64,000 nt of DNA from Cephalopachus bancanus (GCA_027257055.1 JAPVLO010000059.1:1364001-1428000); one strand, 5' to 3'. Positions 32,307-43,990 are shown, counted from the first letter of the stretch. Notes: generated by a model not told the origin, from the sequence alone. A program made the numbers and translations.

Positions 32307-33899
32307 AAACCACGTGACTCATGCACATCATCAATCAATTAAAACCCATATATTTAAGTACTTAACTGAGTATGAATTGGGTAAGATAATTATACGGACC
32401 CATCATCTAATAGTGTGGATGGAAAATATAGACAGACTTTTCAAAAAAGCATTAAAACAACATGTGAATCAAAAGTGAAATATTGCTCTCACATACAGAC
32501 CAATAGTAATGGTGTTTCTTAGTTGGGGGCAATAATATTTTAGGCAGCCAATTCCTATTCCCTTTATTTTTTTGAACAGCATACTGTACTTCCCTCTGGG
32601 AAGGTGTCTTCCCTCTCATTTTCATTTTTTCCCCCCTAAGATTCAGGAACTTGACAATCAAGCTTTTACCTCATATATGAAGTAAAAGTAAAATGTCCCA
32701 ATATAAGGGTTAGAATCTCCAGTGCTGGGTTGTCTGACTTGCAGACAGACTGATAGTCTGAGCATGGTAAACGTTTAGAGAGGAGCAGAACAGACACATA
32801 TCCACACACGTGGATATCTGCATATATACATAGTTTTAAACATATTTCAAATGAAAAGAATAAAAGCAATCAAAATCAGAAAAATCAGAGTTGGATTTAT
32901 GTTGATTGTATAGTTGGGCATTGATTTAGTTTTGAATTACGAGTTAGGGGCATTGGATGGGGAGAATAAGTTCCTTCTTATGCTTTGAACATCCAAACAT
33001 TTAAATCAACCTTTTGAACACATCTCCTAAGGAGAAGAAAAGAAAAACAATGGAGTTTTATGATAGACTTTTTGCATTTTCAGACAGTTGACTGAATCCT
33101 GAACCAGGCATAATACACAAAAATTGAAGACAGGGTGGAGCATAGCTAAAGAGTCATTTGTGTGCATGTACACGTGAAATATGTATTTAATCTTGACCAA
33201 AGTGAAAAAAAAAATCAGATTCTCTGTGATCATATATCAAACAACTTCAAAGAAAATTTTTTTCCCACATGGGTTATAGAGGATTAGCCTACAAAGAAGA
33301 AAAAAAACATACTAGACCCTGGGCGCTTGTGTTGAGGATCTGCAGGGACAGATAAGGGTGTGAAAAGGCCATCTAAGCAAAAAGAAGAGATGAATAAAGG
33401 CATGAAGAAGAAGTTGAGCCCTTCTCTGAGCCCTTCTCATCGACATCCACATTGATGTCCCCGAACCTGTTCATCCTTCTTAAGACTTTTTCTTTAATGA
33501 TGGTTTCCATCTTCAGTCTCCATCTTGATATGATAGGCCATGGAGGAGAAAGCTTGGAAACTGGGATATTAGTAACTTGAACTATCACTCTTGCATATGA
33601 AGATCATGGGCAAATAAGCTTTATTTTTGTTCTGAATATGCACATAACTTGGGGGTATGTTTTTCACATTTTGTCATGTTGTTTGAAGTTATATAAAAAA
33701 AAGAATTGAAAAGTGTTAGACTTTAATAATGTTGGGAAGATGTTTTATTGAAACAACAATTCTGAAGAGATTAGAGATGCAGAGGTATCACTGTTGTACA
33801 AAATACTAAGATAATAGTAGTTTCCAAACACCAGCAATGGTTCCTTATGTGATTTTATAAAGAGGAAACGATGAGCAGAGCAGATATTTAAGACCGTAT
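32307..33899. other. Unique intergenic sequence
   Basis: No named repeat. Short open frames lack family features. Confidence 0.5.
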
Positions 33900-34090
33900 A
33901 GCCACTGTGTTCTGGCTGAGTAAATTTGTGTAAGTTGCTTCACCACCCTGAGCCCCAAACTCCTTATCTCTAAAATTAGGTAATGACATCTCCCTCATAA
34001 GTTTTCTATGAGGAATATATGATATAATGCAGTAAAGCTTAGCATAATGTCTTATTCTGTGCAAAGTAAATGGTGATAGTGGTGAAGAGG
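33900..34090 (+). mobile_element. MIR SINE fragment
   Basis: 'gtaagttgcttcaccaccctgagcc', 'ttatctctaaaattaggtaatgac', 'cataagttttctatgaggaa' and 'aaagcttagcataatgtc' follow the MIR order on the plus strand, with divergence. Confidence 0.7.
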
Positions 34091-34849
34091 AGGTGACTAT
34101 TCAACACTGAATTTATCAATTGTACCTTTTGTGTTTGTATGAGAATGGTATTATAATCAGTTGCAAGTACAAAATCTCAACTTTAATGGCATAACCAAAT
34201 GGCGTATATTTTTCTCAAATCCAGGGAAAGGCAGCTTAGGGCTTATATGGCTGGTGAATAAAGTCCCTTCCTTTTCTTCCACTTTTTGCCAATGACCCTC
34301 ATTTCACAGTCATAAGATTCTCTTGCCCTTTCAGGAATCATACCCATGTTCCAGTAGAAAGAAGGTCAAAAGGCACAGGGAAGTAGTCCTGGGCCTATCC
34401 CTTTTCTTCAGAAAAACAAAGCTGTTCTGGAAGTTGTACTCAGTGGACTTCCTTTTATACCTCATTGACTGGAATTCTGTCACATGAGCATTCCTCATAT
34501 GAGGGAGACTGGGAAACTGTCTTTATTATTGTTTTTAAAAATAGTTCTATCCCCAAGCAAAGTTGTGGTTCTGGTAGTAAAGAAAGAAGAGAAAATGGAT
34601 ATTGAATGGGCAACTAGTAATGTCTGCCACCTGCCATAGTTTGGCATTAAAAGCTACTTGCTGCCAACCCTTCCAGGGGTCTATGGCCTTAGAAATAGAG
34701 GGTAGGGGGAAGGAATTGCCTATAACCTGGTTTAATAGAGGAGCTATATTGTGGTATGGCAACCCCAGTATCTTTTTTAGGGGAAAGCGCTATTAAATAC
34801 TAGGCAAGGATTTTTGTTTTTTTCTCCTGTTCTATTCTCCTGTTATAGA
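34091..34849. other. Unique intergenic sequence
   Basis: No repeat or gene recognised. Confidence 0.5.
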
Positions 34850-35150
34850 AGGCATTATGATGTATTGGTTAGGAAAAAGGCTCAGAAATCACACAGTCAT
34901 ATTTAGAATTCTGGCACTAACCCTATTTGAATGTGGGACTTCAGGCAAGTTATTTAATCTCTCAGAGTTTTGTTTTGTCCCTACAGTATCTCCAGCAACC
35001 AGGAGGCGTTCAATAGTAAATGAATGGATGGATGAATAAATGAATTCTCTGAACCCTGGAATCCTCAGCAGTAAAATGAAGTAATAGAGACCATCTTTAA
35101 ATGTCATTGTGAGGATTAAATGAGAGTATGTATGTTTTCTAGAACATTCT
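34850..35150 (+). mobile_element. MIR SINE with internal insertion
   Basis: Plus-strand MIR: 'gcattatgatgtattggttagg', 'caggcaagttatttaatctctcagag', then after extra sequence 'agtaaaatgaagtaatagag' and 'gtgaggattaaatgagagtatg'. About 75 bases (around 34980-35050, including a GAATGGATGGAT-like run) interrupt the core. Confidence 0.75.
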
Positions 35151-35439
35151 GTTGACGCCATTGTTATAGAAATACAATTTTGCTAGGAGCTTTCCCAAGG
35201 CTCCCTGAACCTGAGACGCTCTGTGGGCCTTTTCTGAAGATCTGTGCAGCCAGCTATTCATGTTCAAGTTTGTTTACTTCTTAGATAAGCTGTACTACTT
35301 TAGTAACATTTAATTTACTACTTAAATATTTGAAACAAATATCTATGTGGTATATTCCTAAAATGTATTGAATGAGAGATGAAGGTATGTGCATGTATTT
35401 ATACATACACATAGGCAAAAATGACTTTATTTTGGATAA
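35151..35439. other. Unique intergenic sequence
   Basis: Nothing recognised. Confidence 0.45.
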
Positions 35440-35740
35440 AAGTTAGCTGAGCTTTCAATATCAGCTGTTTCAGACCAGCCTTTTTGCTAATTAAGGGTTA
35501 GCACACTAAATTAGCAGTAAATTAATACTCATTTCTGTGCTAGTACATTAGAGAGGCAGGAAAATTAGCTAAATTATATCCGGGTAGTAGCGTTCATCAC
35601 GGCCAAGAATAATGTTGTCTAAAAGAATTTTCTATGAAATTCTGCATGTGAGAGACATTCATAAAACAAAACATTTTAACATTCTCATTTAGTTATTTTC
35701 AGTGGATGAGATTTTACAAAATGGCGATTAAAAAAAATTC
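35440..35740. promoter_or_regulatory. Candidate conserved noncoding element, homeodomain-rich
   Basis: Repeat-free AT-rich block with clustered TAATTA/TAAT-type sites: 'tttgctaattaagggttagc' (about 35484), 'cactaaattagcag', 'taaattaatactc', 'aaattagctaaatt'. It also has two retained CpG stretches ('tccgggtagtagcgttc', 'atcacggccaag'). This pattern is common in developmental enhancers. Function is inference. Confidence 0.35.
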
Positions 35741-36066
35741 CCCTTGGTAGCATGTACCAAGTACAAACAACACAACACTCACTGACTTACAGGGTTATGA
35801 GAAGATTCTGAGTTAAGACTCAGAATGGCTTCATGCTGACAAAGTAGAGATCACCAAATTGGAATACAATATAAACAAATCCTATGCTAGCAACCCATCA
35901 AAAGCCAAACCACTTTTTCACTTTCCTAAACCATTTCGTGATACTCCCCAGTGATCATCAATTCCTTACTGTTGTGGAGTAAGGTTTCCAACCCAGTGTC
36001 AAGACCTGAGGTATCCTCTTTGGGAAGAGAAGTACGCACTCATGCTTTCTAACTTGTATTGCTTAC
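35741..36066. other. Unique intergenic sequence
   Basis: Nothing recognised. Confidence 0.45.
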
Positions 36067-37052
36067 TGTTAGGATCACACTACCAGTGGGGCCTTCAGAA
36101 CGTTAGGTCAGGCCCGCTGGGGGGTGTGGGATGCCATCTGATGCTACATGAAAATGCAAAGAATTGCAAAGAAGATGGATTCAAAAATATAGTTTATTTA
36201 GAAAGCAAATTATAGAGAGAGAGAGAAAGAAAGAGGAGATTCCCCTCCTCAAGGTAGGGAAGGGGGCCAAAGCCAGGAAGCATGGCAACAGCTATAGCTC
36301 AAAGAGCACATGGCCACACCAGAGTCTAGTAAAGCAATGGCAAAATGGCCACTCATGGTTGAGTCCTTTTAACAACCTTTCTCTTTGGTGGGGGAAGATC
36401 ATTAAGGTGATTGGGTGGTGGTCTCCTCCAAGTCATCACGAAAGGGCAGGTAAGCGCAGGTACTAATGTCAGATGATGGACAGCAGGCAGATGGGTGGGT
36501 TAGTCACATGATTGCTGTCATGGTGGGGTCTGTCTGTGTCAGGTAGGTCACAAAGGGCTGATTAGGTGAACTTGGGGGTTTGGATCCAGAGGTGTTTTTC
36601 CTGAAAGAGACCTGTCAGACATTTTCAGTTCATAAGTTCCTTGACTAAAAGTGGTCTTATTATCATTTCTGTGGCTTCAGCCAGCTAAGGGGCCTGGAAG
36701 TTTCTTCAAGGTTATCATATTAAACCATGAATTGAATGGTTGGGCTGTTGGGCTGTCCTGATCTTGCATATGATGGAGATTTGCTGAGGGGATGGGGTAG
36801 GCTGCCAGCTTGACCTGCAGTAGAATGTCTGAATGCTTCCTAAAAGCTGTCTATTGGAAATCTATCTTATCTATGTCTAACCTGTGCTAGATTCAAAGCA
36901 TGTCAGGATAAAGTCCAAGCAAAAATGGCTATGCTCAGGTAAAAAACTAGGCTAGACTAAGTTTATTCTAGGTCTCTATAGGTACTTCCTTTCACTTATC
37001 AATTGGGTGTAAACCACCTTGCCCATGTCAATTTAAAATGTGTTCTCCTACA
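36067..37052 (-). mobile_element. Candidate solo LTR, ERV1-like, unassigned
   Basis: Read on the minus strand the block runs from TGTAGGAGAACAC (37052) to CCTAACA (36067), the TG...CA ends expected of an LTR, over about 986 bp. Near its 3' side is a polyadenylation signal ('ctaaataaactat', about 36187-36199) next to a (GA)n run, as in many gammaretrovirus-like LTRs. I found no matching target duplication and no flanking retroviral genes, so boundaries and class are provisional. No viral coding sequence is present. Confidence 0.4.
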
Positions 37053-38150
37053 GCACCACCAGGATGCAAAAGCAACTGCAACAAGCTTGGAGTTTGGTCT
37101 CTTCAGAGAAGAATGATCTACTCCTGCATGAAAGAGAACACAGAGACATTCTCTGATGTTGTGTCATTGTGAGGAGGCTTAATTTCTAACCCCATAGGAC
37201 ACAGATTGCAGAAAAGCATTAAAGTATGCCTGCCCATCCCTCTGAGCTCAGTGGGTCATGAGGCCTTCTCTGGCACCTCTGATGTTTGGGTCTGTCAGCC
37301 CCATTGAGTATATGTCTGTTTTGTGTTTCTGCCTTGGCCATTCACCCTGCTCCAGCTTATAATGGGAATATTGACTGGTCATTGACTAGGCCAAGGCAGG
37401 CAGACTTTGCAGTAATTATGAATGAAAGATGTCAGTGGCAAAGCATCTCATTCCAGATATTTCTACACATAGTCGATACTGACTTTCGTAAGCGTGACTG
37501 AGCTCCAAATGGCTTGCAGTCATAAGGGAATGACCAATTGAATAGCTATTATTTCATCCAATTGATGCTGTGCTTTTTGCGCAAAGGGAAACAGGAATGC
37601 AGAAGCATGCACATTTCACATCAGCCTGATTCTTGCTTTCAATAGCTGCTGAAAAATATGAACTATTTTCCCTAGGAAGCCAGCTCCTGGGGAGAGGCTA
37701 TAGGTTGCAAGTGGAAAACCATGTTAATGTTCAATAAAGGTTAGGGAAAAAATAGCAATTTCTACCCAAACTTAATCATTAATGCGTTTACTTCCAACAG
37801 AAAGATGAGTGTTTATTTCCCAGAGTCTCTTGAATCCTGCTTTAGCAGTAAAATAAGACTTAAAGCTAAGAAAACAATTCAAATTAAAACATAGTATCTT
37901 CTTGGATTTATGCAAGATCCAGGGGTCCAGGCAAGGACAAAAATGAAGGCTTCCCTCTGATGACAGTTTCCTGACCGCGCTGAACTCGTCTCACATTGTA
38001 GGTGCCATTGTATGTCAAAGCTATTTTGCATTTTTATGATTACTATCCAAATATGTACAGAGATTTAGCATTTGCCCACAATTATCTTGGTATGAAAGCT
38101 TAATTATTTTAACAGATAATGAATACAGGTACTTAGTACCTTTCAAAGCA
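37053..38150. other. Unique sequence with possible conserved block
   Basis: Repeat-free. The part 37500-37830 ('tttgcgcaaaggg', 'gcagaagcatgcacatttcac', 'taatcattaatgcgtttac') has motif-rich, CpG-retaining sequence. No coding gene supported. Confidence 0.4.
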
Positions 38151-38159
38151 ACATTTTCC

Positions 38160-38600
38160 AACTATTGTAAAGTCCAGAAGAAGATTGCGGGGAGCAGAGT
38201 TAGAAGGAAGGAAATTCACAACAGGCAGTTAAAATTGCCCTAAGAGGCTGGGCATGGTGGCTCATGACCGTAATCCTAGCACTTTGGGAGGCTGAGGCGG
38301 GAGGATTGCTTGAGCCTTGGAGTTTGAGACCTGCCTGGGTAACATAGTGAGACCTTATCTCTACAAAATGTTACCTGGGCGTGATGGCGTGTGCTCAGCT
38401 ACTCAGAAGGCTGAGACGGAAGGATCACCTGAGCCCGGGAGCCCCAGGCTGTGGGCAGCCATGATAATGCCAATGCACTCCAGCCTGGGTGACAACAACA
38501 AAAAATTGCCCCAAGAACACACAGCTAATAAGCAGCCAAACCAGAAACTGATCTCAGAGTTGACATGTTTAATCACTATACTCTATAGCCTCACCACCAG
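38160..38600 (-). mobile_element. MIR SINE interrupted by an Alu
   Basis: Right of the Alu, 'ccaagaacacacagctaataagcagcc' and 'gaaactgatctcagagttgac' follow the MIR reverse strand. The left part ('ggcagttaaaattgcccta') joins it once the Alu is removed. The left limit is unclear. Confidence 0.55.
38245..38501 (+). mobile_element. Alu SINE, AluJ-like, inserted in MIR
   Basis: Dimeric Alu with a shortened right arm linker ('ctctacaaaatgttacctggg') and an ACAACAAC tail. Target duplication 'aaaattgccc(t/c)aag' of 14 bp is at 38231-38244 and 38502-38515. Confidence 0.92.
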
Positions 38601-38680
38601 TAAAAAAAAAAAAAAAGCAGTACAATTAGTCAATAGCAGTAGCAGTACAGAAGTAGTAACAATAGTAGCATCAGCCATCG
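38601..38680. repeat. Poly(A) run and low-complexity AGT-rich sequence
   Basis: A run of 14-15 A at about 38602-38615 is followed by 'agtagcagtacagaagtag' type repeats. Confidence 0.6.
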
Positions 38681-38749
38681 TTTATTTTTTTTGTAGAGAT
38701 GGGTGTGTCACTATGTTGCTCAGGCTTGTCTCCAACTCCTAGCCTCAAG
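38681..38749 (-). mobile_element. Alu monomer fragment (FLAM-like)
   Basis: Reverse-strand T-tail then 'gtagagatgggtgtgtcac', 'tgttgctcaggcttgtctcc', 'aactcctagcctcaag', which is the 3' half of one Alu arm ending in a tail. 5'-truncated. Confidence 0.7.
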
Positions 38750-38767
38750 AAACAACTTATTTGGTTC

Positions 38768-39234
38768 TTAAAAAAAATTTTTTTTTTAATTTTAAAGTCG
38801 TAGGGTACAATTCAGGGTTAAGTATAAAAATATTCATTATGCAGGTACCCTTGTTGATGAGGTGTGCCCCCCCACCCCCCACAGCATCCACTACTGACAA
38901 TCCTTTTCTTATATTGTTGTGATAATTGTTCAAGGTCCGCTTATGAGTGAGAACATGTGATACTCAGTTCTTTGTTTCTGTGATAGATCACTCAGTATTA
39001 TAGCCTTTAGGTCCATCCAAGTTGCTGTGAAGTTCATAATTTTGTCCTTTATGACTGTATAATATTCCATCATGTATATGTACTACATTTTAAAAAATCC
39101 AGTCCTCTTTCGATGGGCAGCACGTTGGTTCCATGTTTTTGCTATTGTGCTGCAATCAACATGCGTGTGCACATATCTTTTTCATACAATGATTTGAGTT
39201 CCTCTGGGTATATTCCCAGTAGGGGAATTGTGTG
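38768..39234 (-). mobile_element. LINE-1 3' end, 5'-truncated, same group as 29639-32306
   Basis: T-tail at the left, then 'ttttaaagtcgtagggtac', 'tgagtgagaacatgtgatac', 'tccatccaagttgctgtg', 'gatgggcagcacgttgg' and 'cattcccagtaggggaat'-type L1 ORF2 end. Target duplication 'tt(a/g)tttggttc' (38757-38767 and 39235-39245, 10 of 11) fixes both ends. Confidence 0.9.
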
Positions 39235-39269
39235 TTGTTTGGTTCACAGTCCCACCTATGAACCAGCTA

Positions 39270-39440
39270 TTAAGATCATGTACTAAGCATTTTCATGGAT
39301 TATTTTTCCTTTAATTCCCAAAATAATTCTATGAAATAAATGCTATTGTCCTCATTTTACAGAAGAGGAAACTGAAGCTCAGATAAGTTCAGAGCTTTGT
39401 TCAGGTAAGAGATACTAGGTGACTGAGCTTGGATTTCAGC
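39270..39440 (-). mobile_element. MIR SINE fragment
   Basis: 'ttccctttaattcccaaaataattctatg' region, 'ctcattttacagaagaggaaactgaagc', 'tcagataagttcagagc' and 'agatactaggtgactgagc' follow the MIR reverse strand. Confidence 0.8.
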
Positions 39441-40639
39441 CTAAGAGTCAAACTTTATTGTGTATGTTGTAAATACTACTCTATCCTGCCTCTCTAGAGA
39501 AAAAGAGAAGGAGACACTGGCTGTGTTAATATAATAGAAGGGCCAAATACTGGCCATGGGGATATTGGAGCCTTGGCGTGACAGAGAAGTGAGATTTCAG
39601 AGCAAGTTTGGTGTGCCTTCTTTATTCAAGAGAGTACTGAGGCCAGGAGCTGAGTGAGCCTGTCTGAGGGAAGAGTGGGTTTCCTGGGTTCCTCAGACAG
39701 GACCTCGAACCACAGGAATAAAGGGCTGGCGAAGTGCTGAAGCAATACTTCCTGTAAGACACAGTGATGGGTTTTGTAAGACAACTGACTCCTGTGATAT
39801 AACCCTGTAATGTCAGTGTTGAAACACTCTTACTACATATGAAGTAGAAAAATGTAAAACTCAGAGATGCTATGGAACCTTGTTTCCCCACAGTGTAATA
39901 CGGAAGAAGGGGCAAAATTGTATGTAGGTCTGTCTGACTCTAGAGTCTGTAGTACTGAGAATCAGCTCTGGAAAGGTGATCATGTGTTTTGATCCTTGTC
40001 CCACCTCCACAGTTGAGCCTGCATCCCATCTGTGTCATTCTAATTGCCTTTCCTTGGACACTCCCAGGAAGGAAGACCTCATTCACTCCTTTAGAATTCC
40101 TCAGCAGGAATGGTACTGCTCCCTAGAGGGCACATAGGAAACTTGTGGGGCTACTGTTGGTTTTTGCAGTCATTGAGGGTGTAGTGACTTGCATTTTGTA
40201 GGTGTGTCGTGAAACCCTGTAAAGTCCCATACAGTGAAAAGTCCACGTTCCTATGAGAAATGTGGATGTCACTCAGACTTTCATGCCCTTGCAAACATCA
40301 CTTATACCTACCTAAGCCATGAACTGAACTCTTACACATCAAGTATAAAATAACTTCCCCAAAGTTTTCACATACACTGTATTGTATTTTCCAGTTGCTA
40401 GGTAAATGCAAGAAAATTATGCATTATTATTTGTTTGTTTAGAACTTTACTTAGAGTTTTTTTTGTTAATGGATCTAGCGTGGCACAGAAAATCCCATCA
40501 CCAGTGGAAACTCTCATTGGGGTATCTGAAACACTAGCACCTTGTGCTTGTACCAGAACACTTTCAACACTTATGTTCATGCCACATGTTTGATCATGTT
40601 TTCTCATTAAGTCATTCCTAAGCATTTGATTATTATTAT
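39441..40639. other. Unique intergenic sequence
   Basis: No repeat recognised. A weak CTCF-like sequence 'ctccctagagggcacat' lies at about 40119-40135. No gene. Confidence 0.5.
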
Positions 40640-40773
40640 TATTATTTTTTTTTTTTTTAGAGATGGGGTTTCACTATGCTGCCTAGGTTGGTCTTGAACT
40701 TCTGGCCTCAAGCAATCTTTCTCCTCAGCCCCTAAAGTGCTGGTACCACAGGCATGAGCCACTGTTCCCAGCC
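40640..40773 (-). mobile_element. Free Alu left monomer (FLAM-like)
   Basis: A single Alu arm of about 115 bp with its own T-tail and a TTA-rich target side, reverse strand: 'agagatggggtttcactatg', 'cttgaacttctggcctcaag', 'gcatgagccactg'. There is no second arm, and the tail follows the first arm directly, as in free Alu monomers rather than truncated dimers. Confidence 0.8.
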
Positions 40774-41805
40774 CTTAAGTGTTTATATAATAAAGCAGAC
40801 ATGACTTTGTGACAGGTTACTTTCCTTCACATTATAATTGAGGGAATGTATATTTTTATTCTATTAAATTTTTGTTTAAGGTTAGGAAACAGACATTATA
40901 AAGTATTTGTTGTAAGAAGGGTACACTTGTGCAGATACTTTTGAAGACCACTTTTCCAGCTTTGAGTTCTTCAGAACCCCTGCTTTAGCTTACCTCCTCG
41001 TGGTGCTCACTCTTCCCTTCTTGTTTTTCCCCTTGGGACCACACAGAGCATATCCTCCCAATGACTTCTGCAGAGCAGTTCATTCAGGTACTTGTTATCA
41101 GTTGTCGTATTCCCAAGCCATCTCTCCCTCAACCCTCTTAAGGTCTCCCACGCAGTTTGTGCTGGCTGCTATTAAAGGAGCCCTGAGTCCAGCCATTCCA
41201 GTGTGAGCTGACCACCCACAGCCCTTGACTCAAACTCTTATTAATCCTGTCTAGGACTGCCCTTGACTTTCTGACTGTCACAGATCAGAAATATAGAAGT
41301 GGCATTCATTCCTTTCCATAGCCAATATGGTGGACCCTATCTTTAAAATATATTTTTTTGATCTCTAGTTTCTGATCTTTAGGGGCACCCCTACTTCTCA
41401 ACAAAACCCAAAATTCCCCCAATCTATGCTATATGCCGGAGGGATAGGGAATAAAATGTTATTTCTAGATACTTTTTGTATACATTGAAGGGGTGGAAGT
41501 CTGTGATATAACCTAGGGTTAAAATTTAGAACTTGAAAAACTGAAAATATTAGAAACTCACAAGGATTATAATGTTTTCCTAAAAGGAAGTAAGCTTATG
41601 CAGTCCATCTTCTTAGCAGGTGAGGCTATGGTGGTCTGCCTATCATGATGCAGCAAACACAGATACATTGCAGGAAGCAACATAGTTCAGATGGATACAG
41701 GCAAGCTCATTGCCTGAAAATTCCTAGCAAACTCCTTGAATTTGCCTACATGAGTGTGCTTTTACTAGCATCTCTTCAGATTTTCCAAGTCCACTATGGG
41801 ATTTG
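40774..41805. other. Unique intergenic sequence
   Basis: No named repeat or gene recognised. Confidence 0.45.
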
Positions 41806-42350
41806 TATTAGATTTCTATTGCTACATAACAAATCACCACAAATTGAGGGGCTTGAAACAACACACATTTATTATCTCACAGTTTATATAGGTCATGAGT
41901 CTGGGCATAGCTCAGCTGGGGTTTCAGAGTTTCTCAAAAGACTGCAATTAAGGTGTCAGCCAGGGTGGAAGTCTCACCAGAAAACTCGACTGGAGAAGAA
42001 TTTGCTTTTAAGTTCAGTTTCTGTAGAATTTAATCTCACTGATTGACTGAGGGTCTCATTTCCTTGCTGGCAATTGGCCAGGCAACTCTCAGTTCCTCAA
42101 CTTGTGACCCTTTCTGTAGCGAAGCTTGCTTCATCAGTATCAGCAAGGGAGAGAGTCTATCAGTAAGATAAGAGTTACAATCTTATGTAGCACAATTATG
42201 GAAGTGACATCCCATTACCTTTGCCATGTTCTGTTGATTAGAAGAAGCAAGTCCTGCCCAGGATTCAGTGGACAGGATCACACATGTGCATGAATACCAG
42301 CAGGCAGGGCTCATTGGAGTCCTCTTAGGGTCTGTCCATCATGAGGACCA
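41806..42350 (-). mobile_element. LTR, ERVL/MaLR-like, minus strand
   Basis: Starts 'tgtattagatttctattgc' and 'cataacaaatcaccacaaa', then 'ttgaaacaacacacatttattatc', which in reverse gives the LTR polyadenylation region 'gataataaatgtgtg'. It ends near 'gggtctgtccatca'. The order resembles old MLT1-class LTRs. A 133-residue chance frame (41645-42046) overlaps it. The exact family is not resolved. Confidence 0.55.
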
Positions 42351-43359
42351 AAGCTGAGTTATGCAGTCACATGCTCATGTTAGGGAGTGGAACACTGCAC
42401 AATACCTTCCTTGGAGTGAAACTTTGGAATAGACTTTTTGAGTGCCTGTTATTGGAAGTACTTCCACATTTACATAGACTCAGGCCCAAGGAATCCAGCA
42501 AAATGCCATTTCCTTAATTAAACAGATTAACCAGCAAACCAATGCATTCTTCATGGTGGACTTTAAGTAACAAAACTGACTTAACCAGCGTAGTTCTTAG
42601 TGAAAGGCTCCCCAGTTTCTCCTCTCTCCCCTCTCTTTTCTCACTTCCTCTATCTTTTCCTTTCTTTTCAATGCCTCTTGAAATTTTTATCTCAAAATTT
42701 TCTGCATAAAAAAATGACAGCTTTTGTGTGTGTGTGAAATGTTCAGTTTTAATTATACAGGCTTGGTAATAGGTGTATAGTTATGTTGGCATCAGCCTCA
42801 GATGCAAAAATTCCTTCTTTTCAGCTGATTATATCTTGAAAGGATTTGCAGCCCTGGGCACCTGGAAGTTGTAATGCATCATAGTTCATGAGATGAACAT
42901 CAGGGGACAGAAATTAAAGCAGGAACAGGAGATGGTGGCAGCCTTGGCCCTGAAATCAGTCAAAACAAAAGTGGATCAAGTGAAGCCTGACAACTTGGGA
43001 TTGGACAGAGAGGGTCCAAGTGCCCAGCCTCTGGCCTCTTCATGGTTACATGGGATGACAAGCCACAGCCAAAGGTGCCAGGGAGTCTTCCCAGGGAAGA
43101 GTTAAGAAGTAGGTCAAGCATTAGGTATTAGTCCCGAATGCGATGCAACAGCAGGGCCAGGCAGAGAAGGCAGACCTGCTCAAAACAGTGATAAATTGGG
43201 GGCTGGCAGAATACATGCCCCAAGAATCACAGAGGCCTGGGGCCCCCTTTGAATCTTGACTCCTGTGATGTGATCATGTGGCAATTAGAGAGATTCTTGC
43301 CTTTGAAACTGAAAAGGTAAAAGACCTGAGAATCACATGACCACAGGAATAGAGGAGAG
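42351..43359. other. Unique intergenic sequence
   Basis: A CT-rich stretch lies at 42613-42665 and a short TG run at about 42726. No gene. Confidence 0.45.
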
Positions 43360-43510
43360 ATCAGAGAACTGAACCTTAGAACTGGAAGGAACTTTTAAAG
43401 AGCTTCTTCTAGCACCTTCCTGTGGTAGTTGAGGAAATGCAAATCCAGACAGGCAAGGGTTACACAAGGCCACACAAATGTAGGACCAGAATCCAGGGGT
43501 CCTCTGTCCT
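43360..43510 (-). mobile_element. MIR-type SINE fragment
   Basis: 'tagaactggaaggaactttt', 'gttgaggaaatgcaaatccagac', 'tacacaaggccacac' fit the reverse strand of a MIR-class element. Confidence 0.6.
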
Positions 43511-43660
43511 TTTACATTTCCATTTGCCTCTTTTAAGCACACATCCCAAATTGCTGCCACATAAACAGCTTCATCAACTTGGAATGGGAGAAGCTAGCAT
43601 TTGTTTTGAGTTGGTGTTGTGATGGGTTTCTCCACACCTGGCCTGTGCCTGGTAGAGTGT

Positions 43661-43707
43661 GTAACTATCCCACTGTATCTTCCTGTAACTATCCCATTGT
43701 ATCTTCT
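43661..43707 (+). repeat. 24-bp tandem duplication
   Basis: Unit 'gtaactatccca(c/t)tgtatct' plus 'tcct' occurs twice in tandem (43661-43684 and 43685-43707), with one substitution. Confidence 0.9.
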
Positions 43708-43727
43708 GAGTGCTTTATACATCTCTG

Positions 43728-43990
43728 CTTCACTCAGCTGAGGTAATCCATGTGACTTGTTTTGGCCAGTGCACTGTGAGTAAGTGAAGTATGTCCCTTA
43801 GGAATCCTTTCTTCTATGAGACAGGCAAGTGTTCCAGAAAGAGGCTGCCTGTCAGCCTGGATCTCAGAGTGTAGGTGATGAGGGCAGAGCCATAGCCCAC
43901 TGGTGAGGGGCATGTGGTATGAGCTGGCTCTGTTATTGGGGTTATTCCTGTGGTCACTGCAGCATGATCTGATCCTGAGTGACTGGTGAG
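43728..43990 (+). mobile_element. MaLR-like LTR 3' part
   Basis: 'catgtgacttgttttggccag', 'tgttccagaaagaggctgcc', 'gtcagcctggatctcagagtg', 'gcatgtggtatgagc' and the end 'ctgcagcatgatctgatcctga' follow a common old mammalian LTR in plus orientation. A 132-residue chance frame on the minus strand covers it. Confidence 0.5.

Noticed and set aside
36067..37052. Source LTR for the TINE-like retroposons
   Set aside because: Its polyadenylation region does not resemble the GGGCAACCCC...AATAAATCCTG R-like sequence of the retroposons.
41645..42046. 133-residue plus frame
   Set aside because: Lies largely on an LTR in the opposite orientation; chance frame.
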